This document shows, piece by piece, positions 64,000 to 64,000 of a stretch of 64,000 bases of DNA. The stretch is from Nitrospirota bacterium (lineage in GTDB: Bacteria; Nitrospirota; Thermodesulfovibrionia; Thermodesulfovibrionales; UBA6898): assembly GCA_016235245.1 (NCBI GenBank), contig JACRLO010000007.1:1-64000 (forward strand), read 5' to 3'. A program made the position numbers and the translations under genes. Every line of letters starts with the position of its first letter. Position 1 is the stretch's first letter. Below the pieces are notes generated by a model. That model saw only the letters and a list, made by a program, of their open reading frames with translations, ran no database searches and had not been told where the DNA came from.

Positions 64000-64000
64000 T

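Overview
The window looks like a chromosome segment of an anaerobic, dissimilatory sulfate-reducing bacterium with a Gram-negative-type envelope (BamD, MltD, MreBCD/RodA). The arrangement adk-sat-aprBA-qmoABC, with a membrane pyrophosphatase gene next to it, is typical of sulfate reducers. The general gene content (TIGR03960-type radical SAM protein beside RNase G, a cytochrome c assembly pair, tRNA-Sec, many c-di-GMP proteins) fits Nitrospirota (Thermodesulfovibrionia) or Desulfobacterota. I favour Nitrospirota, but this is inferred from gene order and protein style; no marker phylogeny was possible.

Region 1 (1-10.9 kb, minus strand) is the sulfate-activation and APS-reduction locus: rdgB, adk, sat, aprB, aprA, a clear intrinsic terminator, qmoA, qmoB, qmoC, a two-CBS protein, and the 5' end of hppA at the window edge. 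Together they form a nearly closed energy loop. Sat uses ATP and releases PPi, HppA harvests PPi as an ion gradient, AprBA reduces APS and releases AMP, Adk recycles AMP, and QmoABC feeds quinol electrons to AprBA.

Region 2 (11.0-16.8 kb, plus strand) is the cell-shape operon: RDD protein, mreB, mreC, mreD, mrdA (PBP2), rodA, followed by tRNA-Met(CAT).

Region 3 (16.8-28.6 kb, minus strand) is an accessory island. It holds a type I restriction-modification system (hsdM, hsdS ... hsdR) with four cargo genes between hsdS and hsdR: an ATPase plus DUF4276 pair, and a DUF488 protein plus an unclassified partner. It is flanked by a sigma-70-region-2-like orphan protein, a zinc-ribbon protein and a VapBC-type toxin-antitoxin pair. 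hsdM carries two in-frame insertions that look like palindromic repeats.

Region 4 (28.6-39.4 kb) has a HAD phosphatase, siroheme synthase, a frameshifted bamD, a fused radical SAM/DUF2344 protein, RNase G, LarE, a GlcF-like Fe-S protein with an A17 tract, a GalT-family protein, a LysR regulator divergent from an FlK-like thioesterase, and tRNA-Sec(TCA).

Region 5 (39.5-54.9 kb) has smc, a PilZ protein, a GlcD-like FAD oxidase, ccsA/resB-like cytochrome c assembly genes, a TPR protein, dppD/dppF ATPases without permease genes (dppF has a third palindromic in-frame insert), an HD protein, hisC/hisB, two tandem GGDEF proteins and a MoeB/ThiF-like E1 enzyme.

Region 6 (55.0-64.0 kb) has an unusual acyl-CoA synthetase/ACP/acyltransferase fusion, a 55-codon gene with a leaderless-type promoter, a PHP phosphoesterase, a TPR membrane protein, mltD, pncC overlapping ligA, and two small unknown genes. 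Three genes (DUF488, the TPR protein at 46.3 kb and the 55-codon gene) have sigma-70-like promoters whose -10 box lies only 5-10 nt from the start codon, which suggests leaderless transcripts.
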